From contig NZ_CP134223.1 of assembly GCF_031599675.1 (NCBI RefSeq), forward strand, positions 6,120,501 through 6,184,500: DNA of 64,000 nucleotides, written 5' to 3'. The position numbers and the translations under genes were made by a program. This document shows positions 17,771 through 25,182 of the stretch, piece by piece. The DNA comes from Paenibacillus pedocola. GTDB taxonomy: Bacteria > Bacillota > Bacilli > Paenibacillales > Paenibacillaceae. Every line of letters begins with the position of its first letter. The first letter of the stretch is position 1. Under the pieces are notes generated by a model that was not told the DNA's origin, made no database searches, and worked only from the letters and a program-made list of their open reading frames with translations.

Positions 17771-17815
17771 CCAAAACGACCATGACCGCTTCAAGAGCGG
17801 GCATGGTCGTTTTGG
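17771..17815. terminator. Bidirectional terminator between symporter and oxidoreductase genes
   Basis: CCAAAACGACCATG pairs with CATGGTCGTTTTGG over 14 bp, with an inner CCGCT/AGCGG stem, between two convergent genes. Confidence 0.85.
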
Positions 17816-17828
17816 TGTTACCCATATC

Positions 17829-18824
17829 CTACAGCAGGCTGATCCGCTCGCGCCGCCGGGCAGATTCAAGACAGGCTTCAATTAATTTCATACTCCGCAC
17901 CGGGTCATCATCGGCAACAAGAGGCTTGCCCCCAAAGACGGCAGCGGCAAAATCATCGGCCTGGCGGACATACGGATTGGCACCGGTAGCCGCAAACCGG
18001 CTCACTTCTCCACCGGTATGCACGTAGAACTCGGCGTCTTCGAATCTGGCATTGAACGGCATCGGAATCTCAATCCGCCCCTCTGTGCCGAGGACCTCCA
18101 GCAGCTGGCGGTTATAGGCCCACATGCCGCAATCAAAGATCAGGCTCACGCCTCCGGGAAATTCAACCAGGCCCGAGGCCATCATATCTACATTGTCATG
18201 CTCCGGTGAGAAAATCGCCTGCACCGTCACCGCTTCCGGTTCGGCACCATACAGCAGGCGCGCCGCGCTGAGCGGATAGCAGCCGACATCGTACAGCGAG
18301 CCTCCGCCCCATGCCGACTTGAAGCGGATATTCGAGGTATCTCCGGCATCATTATAAGTGAATGTTCCGCGGATCGACCGCAGCTCACCTATATCCCCCC
18401 GCGATACGATCTCCCGCAGCTCGGCAATCCGCGGATGATGCCGGTACATATAAGCTTCTGCCAAATGCACACCCGCTTTGCGGCAGGCCTCCACCATCTC
18501 CGCGGCTTCAGCGCTGTTCAGGGCAATCGGCTTTTCGCAGAGCACATGCTTGCCCGCCTCCGCTGCGCGGATCACCCACTCCCGGTGAAGATGATTCGGA
18601 AGCGGAATATAGACCGCGTCAATCTCTTCATCGGCCAGCAGCTCCTCATAGCTGCCGTAAGCCTTCCCGATGCCAAACTCCGCGGCTACAGCACTGCTTT
18701 TTTCAAGTCCCCGGCTCGCCACCGCTGCGATAATACCAGTTTGCGATTCCTGAATTGCGGGCATGACGGAACCCGTTGCAATCTGGGCACATCCGATAAT
18801 TCCCCACCGAAGTTTCTGCGTCAT
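17829..18824 (-). CDS. Gfo/Idh/MocA family NAD(P)-dependent oxidoreductase
   Basis: A 331-residue sugar or cyclitol dehydrogenase-type protein. The N-terminal Rossmann fold begins WGIIGCAQIA, the EKP motif lies in HVLCEKPIAL, and the C-terminal domain has GGGSLYDVGCYPL, a common feature of the group (dihydrodiol or 1,5-anhydrofructose reductase-like). AGGAAGGTG precedes the ATG. It follows the UbiA gene by 75 nt on the same strand; whether it belongs to that cluster is not clear. The substrate is unknown. Confidence 0.92.
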   Translation of the reverse strand: MTQKLRWGIIGCAQIATGSVMPAIQESQTGIIAAVASRGLEKSSAVAAEFGIGKAYGSYEELLADEEIDAVYIPLPNHLHREWVIRAAEAGKHVLCEKPIALNSAEAAEMVEACRKAGVHLAEAYMYRHHPRIAELREIVSRGDIGELRSIRGTFTYNDAGDTSNIRFKSAWGGGSLYDVGCYPLSAARLLYGAEPEAVTVQAIFSPEHDNVDMMASGLVEFPGGVSLIFDCGMWAYNRQLLEVLGTEGRIEIPMPFNARFEDAEFYVHTGGEVSRFAATGANPYVRQADDFAAAVFGGKPLVADDDPVRSMKLIEACLESARRRERISLL

Positions 18825-18899
18825 AGATGTACACCTTCCTTATATAGGATTGTCATTAGATCTATTGACACCATATCACAGAAAACGCTGCTTCTCTAT

Positions 18900-19862
18900 T
18901 TAGGTCAAAATATTCAGGCTGCCCAGCACAACCGCAACACCCAGCACAACAATCCGTGCCGTGCTCATCAGCACGAAGTTTTTGACCGCCAGAATAAAGG
19001 TTACAGCCTTCTCCTGCTTCTCATAGAACAGGGAAATGTTGCGGCGCAGCGGAACCAGCGTAATCAGCAGCAGCGCCACCAGCACCGGATTCACACCTAT
19101 AATCAGCAGGACAATCAGATCAAGGTAAGAGACGTAATAGAGCATTCTAAACAAAAGGAGCGCATTCTTGCGCCCGATGTAGACCGGCAGGGTATACCTG
19201 CGGTTCTCCAGATCATCTTCGATGTCGCAGATGTTGTTGGCCAGCATAATTCCCGCAATCCCCAGAATGGCCGGTACGGAGAACCAGAAGATATACAAAA
19301 CTTCGACGAAGTTAATATGCAGGTCGATCCAGCCGTCCCGCAGCAGCAGTGTGACCAGGCTCTCATCCGAGTGAATATAGGCGGAGATAAAGATAATCAC
19401 AAAGCCCATAAAGAGACCCGAGAACAGTTCGCCCAGCGGCATCCGCGAGATCGGAATCGGTCCGAATGAATATAGAATGCCGATCAGAAACGACAGTCCG
19501 CCCAGCAAAAAGATAATGAGCCCGGTCTGGGAGACGAGGGCAATTCCGCCGCCGACAGCCAGAATGAGCAGAACTGCAATGGTCGCTACCACTGTGCTCT
19601 CTTTCAGCCTATAGTGAACGATCGCATTATGAGTCTCATAGCCGTAGCCATGCTTCTTGGCCGCTTTTTTGAAATCGTAATAGTTGTTAATGGCCGTTGT
19701 CGCCATATCGAAGCTCAGCAGGGACACGAACATCAGGATTGAACGCAGAACATAGAAATCCTCAAACCGGTATAAGGCATACAGCGTCCCCAGCAGAAAC
19801 GGGATAACACTGGCCACTTTAGTCGGCAGCTCGACAAACCTCAGGAAGCTCCTTACATTCAC
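18900..19862 (-). CDS. UbiA-family prenyltransferase, MenA-like
   Basis: A 320-residue integral membrane prenyltransferase with about nine helices. The first Asp-rich site reads NNYYDFKKAAKKHG and the second NNICDIEDDLENRRYTLPV, so both metal-diphosphate motifs are complete. These enzymes attach a polyprenyl chain to an aromatic or related acceptor; MenA (1,4-dihydroxy-2-naphthoate) is the closest named type, although this one also resembles uncharacterised UbiA proteins. Start is GTG 19862 with AAGGG 9 nt upstream. It is the last gene of a three-gene set with a beta-sandwich protein and a second UbiA protein. Confidence 0.88.
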   Translation of the reverse strand: MNVRSFLRFVELPTKVASVIPFLLGTLYALYRFEDFYVLRSILMFVSLLSFDMATTAINNYYDFKKAAKKHGYGYETHNAIVHYRLKESTVVATIAVLLILAVGGGIALVSQTGLIIFLLGGLSFLIGILYSFGPIPISRMPLGELFSGLFMGFVIIFISAYIHSDESLVTLLLRDGWIDLHINFVEVLYIFWFSVPAILGIAGIMLANNICDIEDDLENRRYTLPVYIGRKNALLLFRMLYYVSYLDLIVLLIIGVNPVLVALLLITLVPLRRNISLFYEKQEKAVTFILAVKNFVLMSTARIVVLGVAVVLGSLNILT

Positions 19863-19894
19863 CGCAAATCACCCTTATTCATCAAATATGCACC

Positions 19895-20668
19895 TTATTT
19901 TGCGGTGGTTGTTACGGTCACCGGCGACCACTCGGCGATCACCGTCTGTCCATGTGCCGATACGCTGCCCTCCGGAGTCAGATCCTTCTCTGTCATAATG
20001 CCGAGAGCAATTGTGAAACTGTTAAACTTGATCGGCACATTCTGCTCGCGGCGCACCTCCTGGCCGTTCACATAGAACACAGCTTCGTCCTTGCCGCGGT
20101 GATACGTGATTTTATACGTGTTGAACTCCCGCGGCTTGAAATCGTCAGCCTCTTTAAAAATGCAGAAATATTTCGTTCCGCCTGTCTCAGGCACCGTAAC
20201 GCCAGGGAAGGGCAGCACACCGTATACACTGGCATACTTGTCATTCCCGGCAAAAAAATCAAGCGCCGCACCTGTCGTGAAATCGAGCAGATTCAGCGAG
20301 ACGTATCCGTCATACAGATCCCCCGGCGCTGTTCCCTGTGTACGGGCGCGGATCTGCAGCTCGAAGCTGATCTCCCCGTCTTCCGGCACCTCTACCGGCT
20401 TAGCCGAATAATACATATGCTTCGCATTGTCGAGAATCTGGACATGATTATGCTGGCGGCTCAGCTGTGCCCGGACATACAGGAAGCCGTTCCGCACAAT
20501 CACTACAGCCTCAGGCTCACGGTAAGCCCAGAAAGAACCGTCAGGCAACGTGAATCCGCCGGTCTTCCACACTTCCCCCTCCGTCAGAATGGTATGGAAA
20601 TCTCCAATTACGGTTTGACCGTTTAAGACAGGCTGTACTTCTCCGGTTATTTCTTTGTTCTTGTCCAT
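19895..20668 (-). CDS. Uncharacterised beta-sandwich (LamG/lectin-like) protein, DUF6081-like
   Basis: A 257-residue soluble protein without a signal peptide. Alternating strands and phrases such as EISFELQIRARTQG, YKITYHRGKDEAVFYVNGQEV and FTIALGIMTE look like a concanavalin/LamG-type jelly roll in which a ligand or glycan would be recognised. I link it tentatively to DUF6081 from memory. It lies 32 nt upstream of one UbiA gene and 49 nt downstream of another, so all three are probably one transcript. A soluble binding protein between two membrane prenyltransferases suggests a role in delivering or holding a hydrophobic substrate, which is inference. Confidence 0.7.
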   Translation of the reverse strand: MDKNKEITGEVQPVLNGQTVIGDFHTILTEGEVWKTGGFTLPDGSFWAYREPEAVVIVRNGFLYVRAQLSRQHNHVQILDNAKHMYYSAKPVEVPEDGEISFELQIRARTQGTAPGDLYDGYVSLNLLDFTTGAALDFFAGNDKYASVYGVLPFPGVTVPETGGTKYFCIFKEADDFKPREFNTYKITYHRGKDEAVFYVNGQEVRREQNVPIKFNSFTIALGIMTEKDLTPEGSVSAHGQTVIAEWSPVTVTTTAK

Positions 20669-20717
20669 AATCGCGCTCTCTTTCTGTAGTTATTAGGATA
20701 TGCTAAGCGGTTAAATG

Positions 20718-21635
20718 TTAGATTAAGCCTTGAATCAGCAAGGCCAGTGCCATGATCGCACCGCAGCGCACAGAAGCCTGCTGAGAAGCGCCCATAAGCG
20801 GCAGGTATGCCGGTGAAGCATTCTGCGGCTGCAGTCCGCGGTACACATGCACCGGTGCAACTGCGGTAAGCAGCGCAAGCAGGCCATAGACCGGCAGCAC
20901 ACCAAACATCACGCATACAATCAGTGATACATAGGAGATAAGCAGCAGGATCTGCGAGAACACCAGCGCCCTGCGTTCCCCCCAGACTACAACCAGGGTA
21001 CGTTTTCCGGCCTGCTTGTCCGCTCTCCAGTGCAGGAAATGATGATTGAATAAGAGCAGGGTCGTAAGCAGGCCTACAGGCACCGACAGCAGCACGGGCT
21101 TCAGACTGAACTCACCGGTCTGCACGAAATAAGAGCCCAGCACAGGCATAATGCCAAAGGCGACGAAGATCGCAAACTCACTGTAGCCCTTGCCCCGGTA
21201 TCCGAAGCGAAGCGGCGGAGCGACATAGAAATAGGCAATCAGTGCGCCGGCTGCTACGAACCAGAGTGTCTCCCAGCCGCTGGAAATGCTGAGAAACAGG
21301 CCGCAGGCCACAGCTACAGCGAGGAGCCCCCACGTCAATGAAGCAAATAGGGATTCCGGCATCAGCCCCCCGGATAAAAACCCGGAATTCGTCGATATCA
21401 TTCCCGGCGTATTCTTGGCTTCGGTATCGGTTCCATTTCGGAAGTCCCATAAATCATTCACCATATTCGAGAACAAATGGGCTGCAACTGCACCGATAAT
21501 TGTGATAACAAACAAAAAAGGATGGAAACTCCCTTCCCATACATATGCCCCAACCGTTCCCAAAACAACCGGAATGAGCATCACGGGAATCGTTCCAAAC
21601 CGTGTGATCTTCTTAAATAATTTCCATTTATCCAT
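20718..21635 (-). CDS. UbiA-family prenyltransferase with altered second Asp motif
   Basis: A 305-residue membrane protein with about nine helices. The first motif is intact (NMVNDLWDFRNGTDTEAKN). The second motif, normally N-N-x-x-D-x-x-x-D-x-x-x-G-K-R-T, reads HHFLHWRADKQAGKRTL: the first Asp is His and the preceding Asn-Asn is His-His. The AGKRTL part clearly places it near MenA. ATG 21635 is preferred; AAGGGG is 12 nt upstream and an upstream frame extension has no better site. It starts the UbiA / beta-sandwich / UbiA set. The change may alter substrate or metal binding. Confidence 0.87.
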   Translation of the reverse strand: MDKWKLFKKITRFGTIPVMLIPVVLGTVGAYVWEGSFHPFLFVITIIGAVAAHLFSNMVNDLWDFRNGTDTEAKNTPGMISTNSGFLSGGLMPESLFASLTWGLLAVAVACGLFLSISSGWETLWFVAAGALIAYFYVAPPLRFGYRGKGYSEFAIFVAFGIMPVLGSYFVQTGEFSLKPVLLSVPVGLLTTLLLFNHHFLHWRADKQAGKRTLVVVWGERRALVFSQILLLISYVSLIVCVMFGVLPVYGLLALLTAVAPVHVYRGLQPQNASPAYLPLMGASQQASVRCGAIMALALLIQGLI

Positions 21636-21702
21636 GCCGAGAGATATCCCCTTCTCTATATTCCTGTGATTAATATTATTGCACAACTATTATACATCAA
21701 AA

Positions 21703-21709
21703 TTCGACA
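21703..21709 (+). promoter_or_regulatory. Spo0A-box-like site in the UbiA / GGDEF-EAL intergenic region
   Basis: TTCGACA, exact reverse complement of TGTCGAA, lies 104 bp upstream of the GGDEF-EAL start and 68 bp upstream of the divergent UbiA start. A single 7-mer has weak statistical weight on its own. Confidence 0.25.
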
Positions 21710-21812
21710 TTTTGGAGAGAAATCCGCTGCAAAATATTACCTGATCATGGTACACTGGATTAGGTGGTACTTAATTCCCATAAAAGTCTATAACTACTAA
21801 AAGGGGAGCATT

Positions 21813-24179
21813 ATGAAGCTGAGCAGAAAAATAATGATCTTCATAAGTGTTGTAGCCCTGCTCGGATTAGGAGTCACCTATCTCCTCCTGCACCTCATTC
21901 TGCTGAACCGTTTCGAGAAGCTGGATCAAGAAGCATTAAGGGACAAGCTGGATGATGTGGTCTCTTCCTATCAGAGCGAGCTGATGAATATGAAGACAGG
22001 CCTGCTGAAATATTCGATCTGGGATGAAACCTATCATTTTATGGAATCAGCTGCAGCAGCTGACCCGGCGGATCCAACCGGCCAAGTCTATCTCAACAAA
22101 AATTTCAGCCCGGTAACCTATGAAATTAATCATTTCGATATCATCGCTCTGTTGAATTCATCCGGACTTCCGCTGTATGGCGGCGAATATCATCCGGACT
22201 CCGGCAAGGTATCTCCGCTAACATCTGAATACCTCACCCTATTTAATCTTATCAACCGCAAGCTCCCGGGGTTTTCGGGCGCAGAGGACAGCAAGGCCGG
22301 TGTAGTCCTTCTGGATGAAGGCCCCATGCTGATCACCCTTACTCCTATAGTCAACAACAACAAAGACAAGCCTGTAATCGGGACGGCAATCGCCGGAAGA
22401 ATGCTCCAGCAGGAGGAAGTGACCCGTATCTGGGACGAAACAACCTCCTCACTCCAGATGACCCGCATCACCTCAGGCACTATTGCCGAAAGCCGGGGCC
22501 AGCCAGTCTGGATGAGCTCCGGCTCCAGCCGGATGATGTCGATTCACACCGTGATCTACGACCTGTTCGGCGATCCCGGAGTGATGATTACCCTTAAGCA
22601 TCCGCGGCAGATTTATGAGAGCGGAATGGAGTCGATTCTAAACTTCCGGCGTTTCTTCTTTGCCTCCACCCTGCTGCTTTGTGTAGCGAGTCTTATTTTT
22701 GTCAGACGCTTCATCCTGGGAAGAATGTCTTCACTTATGAGGAATATCCGTGCTATCGGCAACAGCAAAGATTTATCCATAAGAATCAGGAGTTCAGGCA
22801 GGGATGAATTCGGCGATGTCGAGCATGAATTCAACCGGATGATAGATTCCCTGCAGCAGGCTCAGGCAGAGCTGCAGCAGCAGGCGATGCTCGATCCGCT
22901 GACCCAGCTGCCAAACCGCTCGCTTTTTTTCAACAGGCTCAATGAAGCGATTGCCTCCGCTTCAGGCGCCGGCAAACAGATTGTACTGGTCTTTATTGAT
23001 CTGGATCATTTCAAGACCGTTAACGATACACTGGGGCATGATTTCGGGGATGACATGCTGAAAGAAATTGCCTTACGGATCTCCAGGGTAATCGGCAGGA
23101 ATGATGTGGTGTCCCGGCTAGGCGGTGACGAATTTACAATTCTGCTGGCCGATGTTCCCGATGCCGCCAGTATGTCGATGCAGCTGTCACAAATACAGGA
23201 AGCCCTCTCGCTGCCGCATCGTATTCAGGGGCATCTGCTCTACAACACAGCAAGCATCGGTGTCAGCATCTATCCGGAGAACGGCGGAGACGCAGATTAT
23301 CTGGTCAAGCAGGCCGATCTGGCGATGTTTCATGTGAAGGAGTCTGGCCGCAACAATATCCTTCATTACTCGGAGGCTCTGGAGGAGAGCATCCGGCGCA
23401 GAAAAACAATGTCCCAGCAGCTGCTGTCCGCCGCAGACAATGATGAATTCGAGGTCCATTACCAGCCGATTCTAAGTTCAGACAACCTGAAGGTCGCGAA
23501 GCTGGAAGCCTTGCTGCGCTGGACCAGCCCCTCTTACGGCCCTGTCTCTCCCGCAGAGTTCATCCCGCTCGCCGAAACCAGCGGCTCCATTATAAACATC
23601 GGCAGCTGGGTGCTGAGACAGGTCTGCTCCGACCTGCAGGGCTTCCGTGAGAACGGCCTTGAGCTGACGGCAGCGGTCAATATCTCTGCTGTGCAGCTGA
23701 TGCAGTCAGACCTGCGCGGGCTGCTGCTCGGGCTGCTTGAGGAGTATAAGCTGCCAAGCTCCAGCCTGGAGCTGGAAATAACGGAGAGCGTGCTGGTCTC
23801 AGGGGACAATATTCTCTCATCCTTACAGGAGCTGGGAAACTGCGGGTTCCGCATTTCCCTCGATGATTTCGGGACAGGCTTCTCTTCCCTCAGCTACCTT
23901 CGTCGCTTCCCGGTGGATGTGATTAAGATCGACCGTTCCTTCATCTCCGAGATGACCTTGGAGCCGCAAGGAGACGTACTCGTCAACTCTATTATTGAAC
24001 TGAGCCACAACCTCGGACTGAAGGTGGTTTCCGAAGGGATAGAGCTTCAGGAGCAATTTGACCTCCTCCGCCGGCTCGGCAGCGACGAGCTGCAGGGCTA
24101 CTTCATCAGCAAGCCGATCGGGGCCAGGCATATCCCTTCTTTTTTATCACAAAATAATCTGTTTAACGCCAAAAAATGA
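21813..24179 (+). CDS. CHASE4-HAMP-GGDEF-EAL membrane c-di-GMP enzyme
   Basis: A 788-residue sensor enzyme. Membrane helix 1 (about 7-30) and helix 2 (about 278-298) enclose an extracytoplasmic CHASE4-like domain, recognisable by NFSPVTYEINHFDIIALLNSSG and a following strand. A HAMP segment (about 300-352) leads to GGDEF (RLGGDEFTILL, intact) and EAL (KLEALLRW, NISAVQL, ELEITES, DDFGTGFSSL, SEGIE, LQGYFISKP, all catalytic positions present). AAGGGGAG lies 6 nt before the ATG. It is probably monocistronic. Both activities could operate, depending on the outside signal. Confidence 0.93.
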   Translation: MKLSRKIMIFISVVALLGLGVTYLLLHLILLNRFEKLDQEALRDKLDDVVSSYQSELMNMKTGLLKYSIWDETYHFMESAAAADPADPTGQVYLNKNFSPVTYEINHFDIIALLNSSGLPLYGGEYHPDSGKVSPLTSEYLTLFNLINRKLPGFSGAEDSKAGVVLLDEGPMLITLTPIVNNNKDKPVIGTAIAGRMLQQEEVTRIWDETTSSLQMTRITSGTIAESRGQPVWMSSGSSRMMSIHTVIYDLFGDPGVMITLKHPRQIYESGMESILNFRRFFFASTLLLCVASLIFVRRFILGRMSSLMRNIRAIGNSKDLSIRIRSSGRDEFGDVEHEFNRMIDSLQQAQAELQQQAMLDPLTQLPNRSLFFNRLNEAIASASGAGKQIVLVFIDLDHFKTVNDTLGHDFGDDMLKEIALRISRVIGRNDVVSRLGGDEFTILLADVPDAASMSMQLSQIQEALSLPHRIQGHLLYNTASIGVSIYPENGGDADYLVKQADLAMFHVKESGRNNILHYSEALEESIRRRKTMSQQLLSAADNDEFEVHYQPILSSDNLKVAKLEALLRWTSPSYGPVSPAEFIPLAETSGSIINIGSWVLRQVCSDLQGFRENGLELTAAVNISAVQLMQSDLRGLLLGLLEEYKLPSSSLELEITESVLVSGDNILSSLQELGNCGFRISLDDFGTGFSSLSYLRRFPVDVIKIDRSFISEMTLEPQGDVLVNSIIELSHNLGLKVVSEGIELQEQFDLLRRLGSDELQGYFISKPIGARHIPSFLSQNNLFNAKK

Positions 24180-24211
24180 CTACTTCTTTTATAGGCAAGC
24201 TCTTGACGATA

Positions 24212-24260
24212 TGATATGATAGGCAAGCTGATAACAGCACCCGCTCCGGGTGCTGTTATC
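24212..24260 (+). promoter_or_regulatory. Extended -10 promoter and 14-bp stem-loop before the acetate transporter gene
   Basis: TGATATGAT at 24212-24220 is an extended -10 element, so transcription should start near 24227. A perfect 14-bp hairpin with a 3-nt loop (GATAACAGCACCCG / CGGGTGCTGTTATC, 24230-24260) would then form the extreme 5' end of the mRNA. No T-run follows, so it is not a typical terminator. It may protect the transcript from 5'-end decay or be a DNA operator. Confidence 0.5.
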
Positions 24261-24299
24261 CTATGCGAACACTTATGAAAATTGGAGGCTTTTATTGCT

Positions 24300-24923
24300 A
24301 TGTCAGCGCAACCGCAAACAACGCAATCCGTCAAAATCGTCACTGCCGACCCCAGCGCCATCGGCTTGTTCGGACTTGCTATCGTCACCTTGGTCGCTTC
24401 TTCACAAAAGCTCGAAATTACAACAGGTCTCAGCTACTGTATTCCTTGGGCCATCTTCCTCGGAGCCTTCGCCCAGCTGTTCGCTTCCATCCAGGATGCC
24501 AAACACAACAACACGTTCGGCATGACTGCTTTTGGCGCTTATGCCTTCTTCTGGTTCGGTATGGGTGCAAGCTGGCTGATTAAGCTCGGTGTATTCGGTA
24601 CAGTTCTTGCCGAAGGCGTAGATCCTAAGCAGCTTGGATTTGTTTTTCTCGGATATCTGGTATTCACCTTGTTCATGACCCTCGGGGCTGTCGAAGCCAA
24701 CCGGGTACTGCTGATCATCTTTATCCTGATTGACTTCCTGTTCCTCGGCTTATCCATGGATGCTTTCGGCGTTGCTGCTGAGTTCTTCCACAAGCTGGCT
24801 GCCGTTTCGGAAATGGCCATCGGTATCGTCTCGCTCTATGGCTGCGGCGCATCTGTGCTTAACGCTCACTTCGGACGCACATTCCTGCCGATCGGCGCAC
24901 CACTGCGTATTTTCAAGAAATAA
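24300..24923 (+). CDS. GPR1/FUN34/YaaH (SatP) family acetate uptake transporter
   Basis: A 207-residue membrane protein with six hydrophobic helices. The signature NPAPLGL of the AceTr family appears near the N-terminus as DPSAIGLFGLAIVT. Family members carry acetate or succinate together with protons. ATG 24300 has GGAGG 11 nt upstream; a TTG at 24282 would overlap that site. A terminator follows at 24972. Single-gene transcription is likely. Confidence 0.92.
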   Translation: MSAQPQTTQSVKIVTADPSAIGLFGLAIVTLVASSQKLEITTGLSYCIPWAIFLGAFAQLFASIQDAKHNNTFGMTAFGAYAFFWFGMGASWLIKLGVFGTVLAEGVDPKQLGFVFLGYLVFTLFMTLGAVEANRVLLIIFILIDFLFLGLSMDAFGVAAEFFHKLAAVSEMAIGIVSLYGCGASVLNAHFGRTFLPIGAPLRIFKK

Positions 24924-24971
24924 GCTTACGCAACCTATGTAAAAATCCATAAAGCAACAACTGCAAGAGCA

Positions 24972-25027
24972 ACGGATAAATACAAGCTGCCCTTTGGCGG
25001 AATGTGTCTATCCGTTTTTCTTTTTTT
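24972..25027 (+). terminator. Terminator after the acetate transporter gene
   Basis: ACGGATA (24972-24978) pairs with TATCCGT (25009-25015); an inner GC-containing loop and the run TTTTTCTTTTTTT follow. The stem is short but the T-run is long. Confidence 0.65.
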
Positions 25028-25090
25028 CATGCCCGCTATAAGGTTTTCCCTTGCGCAATGACGCTAAAAATGACATGCTATAGAGACACC

Positions 25091-25153
25091 TACGACATAT
25101 CTCGACATTTTTCGGTGGGCAGGAACCACTTTTGGTCAAATTGCTAATATAAT
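25091..25153 (+). promoter_or_regulatory. Tandem Spo0A-box-like sites and -10 of a GGDEF-EAL gene
   Basis: TACGACA (25091-25097) and CTCGACA (25101-25107) each match the reverse Spo0A box TTCGACA at six of seven positions and are exactly 10 bp apart, one helical turn. A perfect TATAAT follows at 25148-25153 without a recognisable -35 box. The arrangement would suit an activator-dependent promoter. Binding by Spo0A is inference. Confidence 0.4.
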
Positions 25154-25182
25154 GTTGAATTTTTTGATATCGGAGGCACTCC

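Noticed and set aside
24230..24260. Intrinsic terminator for the upstream GGDEF-EAL gene
   Set aside because: The stem is perfect but no T-run follows on the + strand, and an extended -10 lies just before it, so a 5' mRNA element or operator fits better.
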